A stretch of DNA of 6,572 nucleotides from Gammaproteobacteria bacterium (GCA_009839405.1 VXPR01000155.1:1-6572); one strand, 5' to 3'. Counted from the stretch's first letter, positions 1 to 6,460 are shown. Program-made: numbers and translations. Notes: a model not told the origin generated them from the sequence alone.

Positions 1-1035
1 GGGCTGGGCCTGGTCGGCTTCGTGCCGGGGCTCCTCACCGCGGGGGGCATCATCGGCGGCGCGGGTCAGGCTCTGGGCCTGCTGCTGCCTGTGGATGGTG
101 CGCAAGCGACGATCATTGCCGCGATCGTGGTGATGCTGATTCTGTGGACCGGCGCATATGCCCGCTTGGAGAAAGTGATGCTGGTGCTGGTGATGAGCTT
201 CACCCTCGCCACGATCGTCTCGGCAGCGCTCATGCAGGGCACGGAGTTCCGCGCAACGGGAGCGGACATCCTCTCCGGGCTGAGTTTCGACTTCCCGCTC
301 GAACACGCGGTGCTGGCCATAGCCATGTACGGCGCCACTGGCGTCGCTTCGAGCGAGATCGCCGGCTACACCTATTGGTGCGTGGAGAAGGGCTATCCCA
401 ATTTCATCGGCGGCGATCCGAACGAGCCGGGCTGGGTCGGACGCGCAAAAGGCTGGATTCGGGTGGTGCAGACAGATGTGTGGGTGACGCTCGCCATCCT
501 CACCTGCGCCACGCTCGCGTTCTACGCGCTGGGCGCTGGCGTGCTGCACCGCCTGGGCCTGCAACCTTCCGGCACAGAGACGATCACCGTACTCGCGAGC
601 ATGTACACGGAGACGATGGGGCCTTGGTCGTTTTGGCTGTTCAGCTTCGGCGCCTTCTGCATCCTGTTCTCCACGGTGCTGTCTGGCATCGGGGCGGGGT
701 CGCGGTCATTCCCCGACCTACTCGTGACGTTCGGCTTCATCCCGCGCAGCAACCTGCCCCTGCGCCAGCGCTGGATTCGCGGCTACATCATCGCCATGCC
801 GATCATCAGTTGCTCGATCTATGTGGTGCATCCAGAGCCCATTGGCCTCGTGATATTCGGCGCGACGTTCGGTGCCTTCATGCTGCCGGTGCAGAGCTTC
901 CTCACGCTCTATCTGCAACGCACGCGGATGGACGTCCGCGTGCGCCCTGCCAATTGGGTGACGGGGGCGGTAGTGGTGATTTTCCTCGTGCAAGCCGCGC
1001 TCTCCGCGTTCATCATCCGCAACCTTTTCGCTTGA
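1..1035 (+). CDS. NRAMP-like divalent metal transporter, 5'-truncated
   Basis: Predicted inner-membrane metal ion transporter of the NRAMP superfamily (LeuT fold). The frame is open from the first base, so the gene starts outside the window; 344 residues are visible and the N-terminus, with the first helices and any DPGN motif, is missing. About eight or nine hydrophobic helices can be seen. The stretch around residues 125-140 (YTYWCVEKGYPNF), followed by WVGRAKGWIRVVQTDVW and then FYALGAGVLHR, is the signature of the divergent NRAMP clade common in planctomycetes and some proteobacteria, as I know the family. The helix corresponding to TM6 reads MYGATGVASSEIAG and lacks the MPH metal-binding motif of classical MntH/NRAMP. 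The transported ion is therefore uncertain (manganese, iron, magnesium or another). The gene ends 17 bases before the cytochrome start, which suggests an operon. I am confident of the superfamily, less so of the substrate. Confidence 0.82.
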   Translation, partial: GLGLVGFVPGLLTAGGIIGGAGQALGLLLPVDGAQATIIAAIVVMLILWTGAYARLEKVMLVLVMSFTLATIVSAALMQGTEFRATGADILSGLSFDFPLEHAVLAIAMYGATGVASSEIAGYTYWCVEKGYPNFIGGDPNEPGWVGRAKGWIRVVQTDVWVTLAILTCATLAFYALGAGVLHRLGLQPSGTETITVLASMYTETMGPWSFWLFSFGAFCILFSTVLSGIGAGSRSFPDLLVTFGFIPRSNLPLRQRWIRGYIIAMPIISCSIYVVHPEPIGLVIFGATFGAFMLPVQSFLTLYLQRTRMDVRVRPANWVTGAVVVIFLVQAALSAFIIRNLFA

Positions 1036-1037
1036 GC

Positions 1038-1043
1038 AGGAGG
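1038..1043 (+). promoter_or_regulatory. Ribosome binding site for the cytochrome c gene
   Basis: AGGAGG, a perfect match to the anti-Shine-Dalgarno core, lies 9 bases before the GTG at 1053 and just after the stop codon of the transporter. It decides the start: the reading frame is open far upstream, but only the GTG at 1053 has this site and is followed directly by a lipoprotein signal peptide. Confidence 0.85.
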
Positions 1044-1052
1044 TGGATTTCG

Positions 1053-1373
1053 GTGAGGAGTTTCCGGCAGTGGTCGCTTGCGGTTTGCGTGCTCGCACTC
1101 GTTGGCTGCGGCGGTGAGGACGTGGCCGAGCATCCCGGCAAGAAAACCTACGAACGCTACTGTTTCTCCTGCCACCAAGCCGGCGTGGCGGGAGCGCCGA
1201 AGTTCGGGGACCCGGAAAGCTGGGAAGGAAGGCTCGCCAAGGGCAGGAAGGCCATGCTCGACAGCGTGGTGGTGGGCATGCCCCCGGCGATGCCCGCCAA
1301 GGGCCTATGCAACGCCTGCGACGAACAACGGCTCGAAGATGCGATGGACTATTTGCTAGGCAGCCTCCGGTGA
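1053..1373 (+). CDS. Monohaem cytochrome c5-type lipoprotein
   Basis: Small electron-transfer protein of 106 residues, predicted to be exported and lipid-anchored. The GTG start is followed by a basic n-region, a short hydrophobic core and the lipobox LVGC with the lipidated Cys at residue 19. Gly rather than Asp follows the Cys, which by the usual rule favours sorting to the outer membrane. The haem-binding motif CFSCH is at residues 37-41, with GAPKFGD after it and a likely axial Met80 in AMPAKG. A second pair, Cys86 and Cys89, just after the Met is typical of the c5 family, where it forms a disulphide. The mature protein of about 87 residues has the usual size for a single-domain cytochrome c5. 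It lies 17 bases after the transporter gene and is probably co-transcribed with it. It may pass electrons to a terminal oxidase or take part in periplasmic metal redox chemistry; the partner is not shown by the sequence. Confidence 0.9.
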   Translation: MRSFRQWSLAVCVLALVGCGGEDVAEHPGKKTYERYCFSCHQAGVAGAPKFGDPESWEGRLAKGRKAMLDSVVVGMPPAMPAKGLCNACDEQRLEDAMDYLLGSLR

Positions 1374-1375
1374 GT

Positions 1376-1406
1376 GTCGCGCTGAATTCACTCGAAAGGG
1401 CGCGAC
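1376..1406 (+). terminator. Hairpin after the cytochrome gene, possible terminator
   Basis: GTCGCGC at 1376-1382 pairs perfectly with GCGCGAC at 1400-1406, giving a 7-bp GC-rich stem with a 17-base loop, 3 bases after the cytochrome stop codon. There is no T-tract after it, so it would be a weak intrinsic terminator at best. It may instead stabilise the 3' end of the transporter-cytochrome message. Confidence 0.35.
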
Positions 1407-1570
1407 CGCCATCTGGTGTATTTCGCCGATAGCTGGCGATACTCGCCCGCAAGGGTCGCCGAAGGCGCGCAGTTGCATGGGTGGCAGGACCGCCAACGGC
1501 CAAATGACGCATGGAGATTCCTGCAACGACACCTGAATGGCCCAAAACCTGCTTTACTCACAGCACCTAG

Positions 1571-1576
1571 AGGAGG
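1571..1576 (+). promoter_or_regulatory. Ribosome binding site for the LRAT-type gene
   Basis: AGGAGG, 6 bases before the ATG at 1583. It fixes the start of the LRAT-type protein and indicates efficient translation. Confidence 0.85.
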
Positions 1577-1582
1577 CCACGC

Positions 1583-2011
1583 ATGGTTGCGCGCTATCTC
1601 CCCGGCGACATCGTCGCCCGTCGCAAGGGGTTTGTAATGCACAAGGGCATCGCCTTGGGCGGTGACCGCATCCTGCACAACACGCCCCTGCGCGGCGAGC
1701 ACGTTTCCACTGAGGCCGAGTTCCGCCAAGGCCAACCCATGCATGTGCGCCACCAGGAACGCATCAACCGGCTCCGCACTCTTCACGCCGCAGAAGCCCA
1801 CCCTCGGCGCGGCTACAACCTCTTCACCAACAACTGCGAGCACACCGTTACCAGGGCTGCCACCGGCAAGGCGGAAAGCCCGCAGCTCGTCTCTTGGGGC
1901 GCCGGCATTGGCGTCGGCGCACTTGCCTTTGCATTGACACGGCACCCAGCCGCGGCCGTAGCAGGCTTTGCGCTCGGCAAACAGCTCGTCAAGAACGACG
2001 GCATCGACTGA
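1583..2011 (+). CDS. LRAT-type (lecithin retinol acyltransferase family) protein
   Basis: A 142-residue protein of the LRAT branch of the NlpC/P60 papain-like superfamily, predicted to form a thioester on a catalytic Cys and act as an acyltransferase or hydrolase. The opening LPGDIVARR is the usual first strand. His20 (MHKGIAL) and His32 (RILHN) lie 12 residues apart, the same spacing as the His60/His72 pair of human LRAT. The nucleophile is Cys85 in NNCEH, followed by TVTR and then a G and SPQ pattern, close to the NCEHFVTxCRYGxxxSxQ of the family. Residues about 105-132 are Gly/Ala-rich and hydrophobic and could insert in or associate with a membrane, as in LRAT-family proteins. There is no signal peptide, so the catalytic part is probably cytoplasmic. 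The substrate is unknown; lipids or a protein are both possible. It has its own strong ribosome binding site, no obvious operon partner, and converges on comF. Confidence 0.85.
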   Translation: MVARYLPGDIVARRKGFVMHKGIALGGDRILHNTPLRGEHVSTEAEFRQGQPMHVRHQERINRLRTLHAAEAHPRRGYNLFTNNCEHTVTRAATGKAESPQLVSWGAGIGVGALAFALTRHPAAAVAGFALGKQLVKNDGID

Positions 2012-2013
2012 GT

Positions 2014-2034
2014 CGGAGCCCCTAGCCCCCTCCG
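2014..2034. terminator. Small hairpin between converging genes
   Basis: CGGAG at 2014-2018 can pair with CTCCG at 2030-2034 around an 11-base C-rich loop. It occupies most of the 28 bases between the stop codons of the LRAT-type gene and comF, so it could act on both transcripts. The stem is only 5 bp and has no T-tract on either side, so the terminator role is speculative. Confidence 0.22.
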
Positions 2035-2039
2035 CCGCG

Positions 2040-2738
2040 CTAACGCACCTGCGGCAGTCCATCCACCGTGCGGGCGACTGCCCAGACGTGAACCTCGGTT
2101 GCGCCAGCCTTGAGAACGGCGTTCGTGCATGCGCGCAGGGTCGCGCCGGTGGTCATGACGTCGTCAACGATGGCCACGGTGCCGGACATGCTTGAGGCGG
2201 AGAAGGCACTACGCAGGTTGCGCTGGCGGGCGCTGCGCGAGAGCGTTTGCTGGGGGGCGGCATCGCGAATGCGGCGCAGCCGGCGGCCGGCCAACGGCAC
2301 ACCCAAGCGACGCGAAATGTCGCGGCCGAGCAGCGCCGCTTGGTTGAAGCCGCGCTTGCGGCGACGCCGCCACGTCAGCGGCACGGGAACGAGCGCGTCG
2401 GGCAAGGCCTGACCGGCATACGCCCGCCTCAGCGCTGGCGCCAATAAGGCGCCGAGGACGCGCGCCTGCATCAGTCCGTTGCCGTTCTTGAGGCCGAGCA
2501 CGAGCCGATTCAGCGGCGGAGCGTAGAGAAACGGAGCAACCGCCAGCCCCCACGGCTCCGGCGAGGCGATGCAGGCGGCGCAAACATCGGGCCCAAGCCC
2601 CGGCAACGCGCAAAGCGGACAAGCGTCACGGTTCGCCACCACGTCGCGCTCGCATGCGTCGCACAGGTCCGCCGCCCGTCCGGAAGTGCGGCGACAGAGG
2701 GGGCAGAAACCCGGGAAAATGGTCCAGAGCGGCTTCAT
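2040..2738 (-). CDS. comF: ComF family protein (phosphoribosyltransferase fold)
   Basis: A 232-residue ComF/GntX-like protein. In naturally competent bacteria ComF is a cytoplasmic protein needed for handling incoming single-stranded DNA; many homologues occur in bacteria not known to be competent. The N-terminus has four CxxC pairs (residues 12/15, 26/29, 40/43, 53/56), the expected zinc-binding domain. PVPLTWRRRRKRGFNQA at 118-134 and the PRPP-binding motif TVAIVDDVMTTGA at 187-199 mark the type I phosphoribosyltransferase domain, both complete. The ATG at 2738 is chosen because it places the first CxxC at residue 12, as usual in the family. The frame stays open upstream to 2885, with another ATG at 2798, but the added residues do not resemble ComF. 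No good ribosome binding site is seen at either start. The gene lies downstream of the carboxylase gene on the same strand, 182 bases away. Confidence 0.92.
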   Translation of the reverse strand: MKPLWTIFPGFCPLCRRTSGRAADLCDACERDVVANRDACPLCALPGLGPDVCAACIASPEPWGLAVAPFLYAPPLNRLVLGLKNGNGLMQARVLGALLAPALRRAYAGQALPDALVPVPLTWRRRRKRGFNQAALLGRDISRRLGVPLAGRRLRRIRDAAPQQTLSRSARQRNLRSAFSASSMSGTVAIVDDVMTTGATLRACTNAVLKAGATEVHVWAVARTVDGLPQVR

Positions 2739-2920
2739 GCGACCAAACCTAGCCGCTCCAGCGACCTTGCGGCTGGCCAAAGAGCGAATGTCGCACATGC
2801 CCTTCAGACATCGCCCGAGGACTTCTGGTTTGGACGCTTGCGACTGACGCGGCACCGATGGGACAAGCCCGTCCCTACGGCCCATCCATGCTCCTCGTCA
2901 GAGAGCTGCCTGCCTGCGGG
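2739..2920. other. Spacer between the carboxylase gene and comF
   Basis: The 182 bases hold the REP-like hairpin at 2855-2880 and no separate gene that I can support. Reading on the minus strand, I found no clear -35/-10 pair for comF, so comF may depend on read-through from the carboxylase promoter or on a promoter I cannot recognise. Confidence 0.55.
2855..2880. repeat. REP-like imperfect palindrome
   Basis: The core GGGACAAGCCCGTCCC (2860-2875) forms a 5-bp stem with a 6-base loop. After a 2x2 internal mismatch (AT at 2858-2859 against TA at 2876-2877) the stem continues with CCG (2855-2857) and CGG (2878-2880). It lies about 40 bases past the carboxylase stop codon. Its layout resembles dispersed intergenic palindromes of gammaproteobacteria that protect or end transcripts. 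There is no T-tract. Only one copy is in the window, so repetition is inferred. Confidence 0.45.
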
Positions 2921-5900
2921 CTATGGTCGGAACTGCAAGGGTCGAGGCGCCAAATGCCCTGGTTGGTTGACGATTCGGTAGGCGAGGTCCACCCAGTCGC
3001 AGATGTAGCGGCGCGTGTCGCGAGGGTCGATCATCTCTTCGATCTGGAACTTCGAAAGGGGGCCGAGTGGCCCGCGCACGCTTTCGATGCGGGCCTCGAG
3101 TTCCGCCCGCAGCGCAACCGGATCCTCGGCTTCCGCCAGTTGCCGCTTGTAGGCCGCTTCGATGCCGCCTTCCGGTGGGATGCCGCCCACGTCGGCGGCT
3201 GGCCACGCCACCCGCATGGAAGGCTGCGACCGCGGCGTCGCGTAGTTGTTGCCGGCGACGCCGAAGCTGCGCCGCATCACCACCGTGAAGATGGGCGTTC
3301 GCACCTGCGAGAACGCCACCATCCACTCGCCGCCCTTGCGGATGGTGCCGGCCATCTCGTGCTCGAGCCCGACCGCGAAGCCGGGATTGTCCACCAGGTT
3401 CAAGACCGGCACGTGGAACAGGTCGCACATGTCGAGGTGGCGGATGAGCTTGTCGCAGCCGTCCGCAGTGAGCGCGCCGCCGTTGACGTGCTGGCTGTCG
3501 GAGGCGATGACACCCAACGGATGGCCGTTGAAGCGGGCAAGGCCGACGATCTGATCCGTGCCCCAGAGTGCGCCGATCTCGAAGAAGGAGCCGGTGTCCG
3601 CCATGAGTTCAATGGCGCGGCGCATGTTGAAGGTGGTGGTGCGCTTGCGCGGAATCAGGTGGAAGAGCTCTTCCTCGCGGCGAGTGCGCGAGTCACCCGA
3701 GTCCGCAAGCACCGGTGGCGTCTCGTAGACGGACGACGGCAAATACGACAGAAAACGTCGCACCATCGCCGCTGCCTCCTGTTCCGACTCCGCCAGATTG
3801 TCCACCGAGCCGTTGGTGCAATGGATGCGCCAGTCGCCGAGGTCTTCCTTGGTGATGTCATAGCCCATCGCGTGACTCCCCACGGGCGGCCCGGCCACGA
3901 ACAACTGCGCGATGTCGCGCACCATCACGGAGAAGTGGCCGAGCACGGCCTTGGCCGCGCCGATTCCCACCACACTGCCAAGCAGCATGTTCACGACCGG
4001 CACGGTGCTGAGCTGCTCGGTGTACATGGTGCTGCCGAGGTGGCCGGGCAGGAAGGAACCGCCGCCTCCTGCAACGCGCGGCCGCCCGGCCTTGATGGCG
4101 CCCTTGCTTTCCTGGGCGTTGCTTTCGCCCTCCTTCTTCTGCTGCGGAACCATCGCGGCGACGCTGCCGCCGCCGGAAGAGCCGTCGAGCAGGCGGATGG
4201 AGGGGCAGCGCATTTCCAGGGAAAGGCGGTCCAGGTAGCCGCTCTTGGCACCGATGGCGCCGTCGGCGTGGCCGCCGCGGGAGGTGAAGTCATCGGCGCA
4301 GACAATGGCGCTGCGCCGGGCGATGGTGCCCCAGCCGCCGACATGGTTGGCCGGGGTGAAGGCCACGATGTCGCCGTACTCATCGTGGGTGGCGAACCCG
4401 GTAACGCTGCCCACCTCGCGGAAGGAGCCGTCGTCGAGCAACAGGTCAATGCGTTCCCTGCAGTTGAGCTTGCCACGGCTGCGCTGACGCACCACGCCCG
4501 GTTCGTCCGAGTCCGGCGCGAGGCGCTTCAAGGCCAGGGACTGCAGCGTCGCCACCTCGTCCAAGAGCGGCTGCCACGTCTGGGCTCCGGATGCGGAGGC
4601 TACGGCTTCGGCGTTGCCATCGAGGGGTGCGATGGCGGCGACGATCTGCCCCGCGCCCACAGCGTCTCCGGGGGAGAGTTCCTGCAATCCGGTGATTTCG
4701 CCGGCGCAGGGCGCCGTGATGTTGGTTTCCATCTTCATGGCGCTGACGATCAGCAGGACATCGCCAATGCCGACTCTCTGGCCCTCCTCGGCGCGCAGTT
4801 CCACAACGGTGCTGGCCATGGGGCATTCCACGCCGCGGTCGCCTGGATCCACTTGCAGCGAGTCGGCCGTGGCGGATGCCGGCTGCGCCGGCGTTGCCGC
4901 GGGGCTAAGCGACGGAGTTTGTCGATTGAGGAGTTCGAGCGGCGCCCCGGCCGGCAAACCTGAAGCGCTTCCGTTCAGTAGTTGCGGATGATCCGCGAGC
5001 AGGCTCGTGCGCGCGTCGCCGGCCCGCAATCCGTCGTGCGAAAGGATGGCGCGCAACTGGTCGACGTTGGTGGGCAAGCCAGCCACCTGGAACTCACTCA
5101 ATGCCTGTAGCGTGCGATCCACCGCCGAGATGAACGAGGCGGCGGAACCGGATGAACCCACCACCTTGGCGAGCAGCGGGTCGAACTGCGGTGGTGGTGC
5201 GTAGCCGGCATAGCCGCAGCCGTCCACGCGCACGCCGACGCCGGACGGCTCCTTGTAGGCGGCGATGGTGCCGATGCCTTGGGCCACGACCCGCGCCTGC
5301 ACGGCGAAACCTCTTGGTTCGCCAACTGCTTGCTGGCTGCCGAGGCCGATTTCTTCGAGCGTGGCGCCGGCGGCGATGCGGAACTGCGCCTCCACCAAGT
5401 CCACGCCCATCACCTGTTCCGTGACCGTGTGCTCCACCTGAATGCGGGGATTGCACTCGATGAAGAAGTGCTCGCCAGATTCCGGTAATACGAGGAACTC
5501 GACGGTGCCGGCATTGACGTAGCCGGCGGCTCGCACCAGCCGGATTGCATCGTCCGCCATGCGCTGGCGCAACGCGGGATCGAGTCCCGGTGCCGGGGCG
5601 ATCTCCACCACTTTCTGGTTGCGGAGCTGCACGGAGCAATCGCGCTCGAAGAGGTGAATGGCGTTGCCGCCCGCATCGGCGAGCACTTGTACCTCGATGT
5701 GTCGGGGGCGACGGACGAGGCGCTCCACGAAGAGCGCCCCGTTGCCGAATGCAGCCTCCGCTTCGCCCCGGCAGCGGGCAAATGCCTCGGCCATCTCAGC
5801 GGCGGATTCGACCGTGCGCATTCCGCGCCCACCACCGCCGGCAGCGGCTTTCAGCATGACGGGGTAGCCGATGGATTCCGCGACCTCGGCGGCCTGCTCC

Positions 5901-6337
5901 GGCGAGGAGAGCGCGGCGTCGCTGCCCGGAACCACCGGCACGCCAACTGAATGCGCGAGTTCGCGGGAACGCACCTTGTCGCCGAAGAGGGCCAGGGCTT
6001 TGGCCGGCGGCCCCACGAACTGGATCCCTTCCGCGGCGCAACCCTCGGCGAACGCGGCGTTTTCCGACAGGAAGCCATAGCCGGGGTGGACGCAATCGCA
6101 GCCGGTGTCCTTGGCAACGGCGACCAGCGCGTCGGCGTCGAGATAGGCACCGACGGGATCTGCCCCGTTGCCGCTACCAATCTCCCGTGCCTCGGTGGCG
6201 AATCGCGAATGAAGCGACAAGGCATCCACGGGCGCATGAACGGCGACCGACTCCATACCAAGCCCCGCCGCCGCCTTAGCGATGCGGATGGCGATCTCTC
6301 CCCGGTTTGCGATCAAGGCGCGCTGGTGCAAAGACAC
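2921..6337 (-). CDS. Single-chain biotin-dependent acyl-CoA carboxylase (BC-BCCP-CT)
   Basis: A 1138-residue cytoplasmic enzyme that uses ATP and bicarbonate to carboxylate its own biotin and then an acyl-CoA. The biotin carboxylase domain (about 5-450) has ALIANRGEIAIRI at the start, Lys121 (GDK), Lys163, the Gly-rich loop GGGGRGM at 167-173, RDCSVQLRNQKVVE at 232-245 and the catalytic ECNPRIQVEHTVTE at 294-307. A Pro/Ala/Ser-rich linker (about 457-495) leads to the biotin carrier domain (about 500-572), biotinylated at Lys535 in SAMKMET. The carboxyltransferase (about 588-1138) has RGKLNCRERIDLLLDDGSF, the oxyanion-hole sequences SSGGGS (720-725) and VDNPGF (982-987), and AWPAADVGGIPPEGG near the end. 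The layout matches single-chain long-chain acyl-CoA carboxylases known from mycobacteria, but the substrate (acetyl-, propionyl- or longer acyl-CoA) cannot be read here. Residues about 732-757 are a charged insert. The GTG at 6337 is chosen because it has a good ribosome binding site and is 8 codons before LIANRGEIA. Confidence 0.95.
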   Translation of the reverse strand: MSLHQRALIANRGEIAIRIAKAAAGLGMESVAVHAPVDALSLHSRFATEAREIGSGNGADPVGAYLDADALVAVAKDTGCDCVHPGYGFLSENAAFAEGCAAEGIQFVGPPAKALALFGDKVRSRELAHSVGVPVVPGSDAALSSPEQAAEVAESIGYPVMLKAAAGGGGRGMRTVESAAEMAEAFARCRGEAEAAFGNGALFVERLVRRPRHIEVQVLADAGGNAIHLFERDCSVQLRNQKVVEIAPAPGLDPALRQRMADDAIRLVRAAGYVNAGTVEFLVLPESGEHFFIECNPRIQVEHTVTEQVMGVDLVEAQFRIAAGATLEEIGLGSQQAVGEPRGFAVQARVVAQGIGTIAAYKEPSGVGVRVDGCGYAGYAPPPQFDPLLAKVVGSSGSAASFISAVDRTLQALSEFQVAGLPTNVDQLRAILSHDGLRAGDARTSLLADHPQLLNGSASGLPAGAPLELLNRQTPSLSPAATPAQPASATADSLQVDPGDRGVECPMASTVVELRAEEGQRVGIGDVLLIVSAMKMETNITAPCAGEITGLQELSPGDAVGAGQIVAAIAPLDGNAEAVASASGAQTWQPLLDEVATLQSLALKRLAPDSDEPGVVRQRSRGKLNCRERIDLLLDDGSFREVGSVTGFATHDEYGDIVAFTPANHVGGWGTIARRSAIVCADDFTSRGGHADGAIGAKSGYLDRLSLEMRCPSIRLLDGSSGGGSVAAMVPQQKKEGESNAQESKGAIKAGRPRVAGGGGSFLPGHLGSTMYTEQLSTVPVVNMLLGSVVGIGAAKAVLGHFSVMVRDIAQLFVAGPPVGSHAMGYDITKEDLGDWRIHCTNGSVDNLAESEQEAAAMVRRFLSYLPSSVYETPPVLADSGDSRTRREEELFHLIPRKRTTTFNMRRAIELMADTGSFFEIGALWGTDQIVGLARFNGHPLGVIASDSQHVNGGALTADGCDKLIRHLDMCDLFHVPVLNLVDNPGFAVGLEHEMAGTIRKGGEWMVAFSQVRTPIFTVVMRRSFGVAGNNYATPRSQPSMRVAWPAADVGGIPPEGGIEAAYKRQLAEAEDPVALRAELEARIESVRGPLGPLSKFQIEEMIDPRDTRRYICDWVDLAYRIVNQPGHLAPRPLQFRP
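4733..4735 (-). other. Biotin attachment lysine codon
   Basis: The AAG codon for Lys535 within the AMKM motif of the biotin carrier domain. This is the residue biotin protein ligase modifies in this family. Its presence, with the usual Met on both sides, shows that the carrier domain is intact. Confidence 0.93.
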
Positions 6338-6344
6338 GGTCCCA

Positions 6345-6349
6345 CTCCC
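6345..6349 (-). promoter_or_regulatory. Ribosome binding site for the carboxylase gene
   Basis: GGGAG on the minus strand, 7 bases before the GTG at 6337. It supports this start over the upstream in-frame ATG at 6454. Confidence 0.7.
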
Positions 6350-6413
6350 GTCAAGTGCATGAAGGGCGGTGAGAGTGATGGAGCGATGGCCGATTGTCCA
6401 GTTTCTGGCCCGA

Positions 6414-6427
6414 CTAGCGATCGCTAG
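6414..6427. promoter_or_regulatory. 14-bp perfect palindrome, possible operator
   Basis: CTAGCGATCGCTAG is a perfect 14-bp inverted repeat with no spacer, centred between 6420 and 6421, about 77 bases upstream of the carboxylase start. A spacerless palindrome of this length suits a dimeric DNA-binding protein better than an RNA hairpin. The regulator is unknown, and chance cannot be excluded in a single sequence. Confidence 0.4.
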
Positions 6428-6442
6428 GAAGCTACGCCGTAC

Positions 6443-6460
6443 AGTCGGCTGCAACCGACT
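6443..6460. repeat. 18-bp near-perfect palindrome, REP-like
   Basis: AGTCGGCTGCAACCGACT: the arms AGTCGG (6443-6448) and CCGACT (6455-6460) pair fully, and the centre TGCA is itself palindromic, with one C/A mismatch pair at 6449/6454. It resembles the GTCGG...CCGAC class of dispersed palindromes seen between genes in gammaproteobacteria, but it could also be an operator for the carboxylase gene. Confidence 0.42.

Larger units (their letters stand above)
1374..1582. other. Intergenic region without a convincing gene
   Basis: About 200 bases between the cytochrome and the LRAT-type gene. It contains the hairpin at 1376-1406 and the ribosome binding site at 1571-1576. A plus-strand frame from about 1386 stays open into the next gene, but it has no good ribosome binding site, resembles no family I recognise and overlaps the real gene, so I do not call it. 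I could not find a clear sigma-70 promoter. Confidence 0.6.

Noticed and set aside
144..1052. Long in-frame extension upstream of the cytochrome gene
   Set aside because: It overlaps the transporter in another frame and has a composition unlike a real protein. The GTG at 1053 has AGGAGG at the right distance and starts a lipoprotein signal peptide.
718..1545. A 275-codon open frame on the minus strand across the transporter and cytochrome genes
   Set aside because: It overlaps two genes with clear family motifs on the other strand, and its translation is Arg/Pro-rich without any domain.
1416..1637. A possible small gene or remnant between the cytochrome and the LRAT-type gene
   Set aside because: There is no ribosome binding site, it overlaps the LRAT-type gene in another frame, and no family is recognised. 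It could be a decayed gene but nothing shows this.
2739..2885. N-terminal extension of ComF by up to 49 residues
   Set aside because: The added residues do not resemble ComF, have no good ribosome binding site and would include the REP-like hairpin. The ATG at 2738 gives the usual family length.
2858..4963. A 701-codon open frame on the plus strand, opposite the carboxylase gene
   Set aside because: It lies wholly antisense to well-conserved BCCP and CT domains. Its product is low-complexity, rich in Arg, His, Gly and Ala, with no recognisable domain; this is typical of shadow frames in GC-rich genes.
6395..6400. A -35-like TGGACA on the minus strand before the carboxylase gene
   Set aside because: No acceptable -10 element lies 16-18 bases downstream of it, so I do not call a promoter here.
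6338..6454. N-terminal extension of the carboxylase by 39 residues
   Set aside because: The added residues do not resemble the biotin carboxylase start, and the GTG at 6337 has a ribosome binding site. The upstream ATG lies inside a palindrome.
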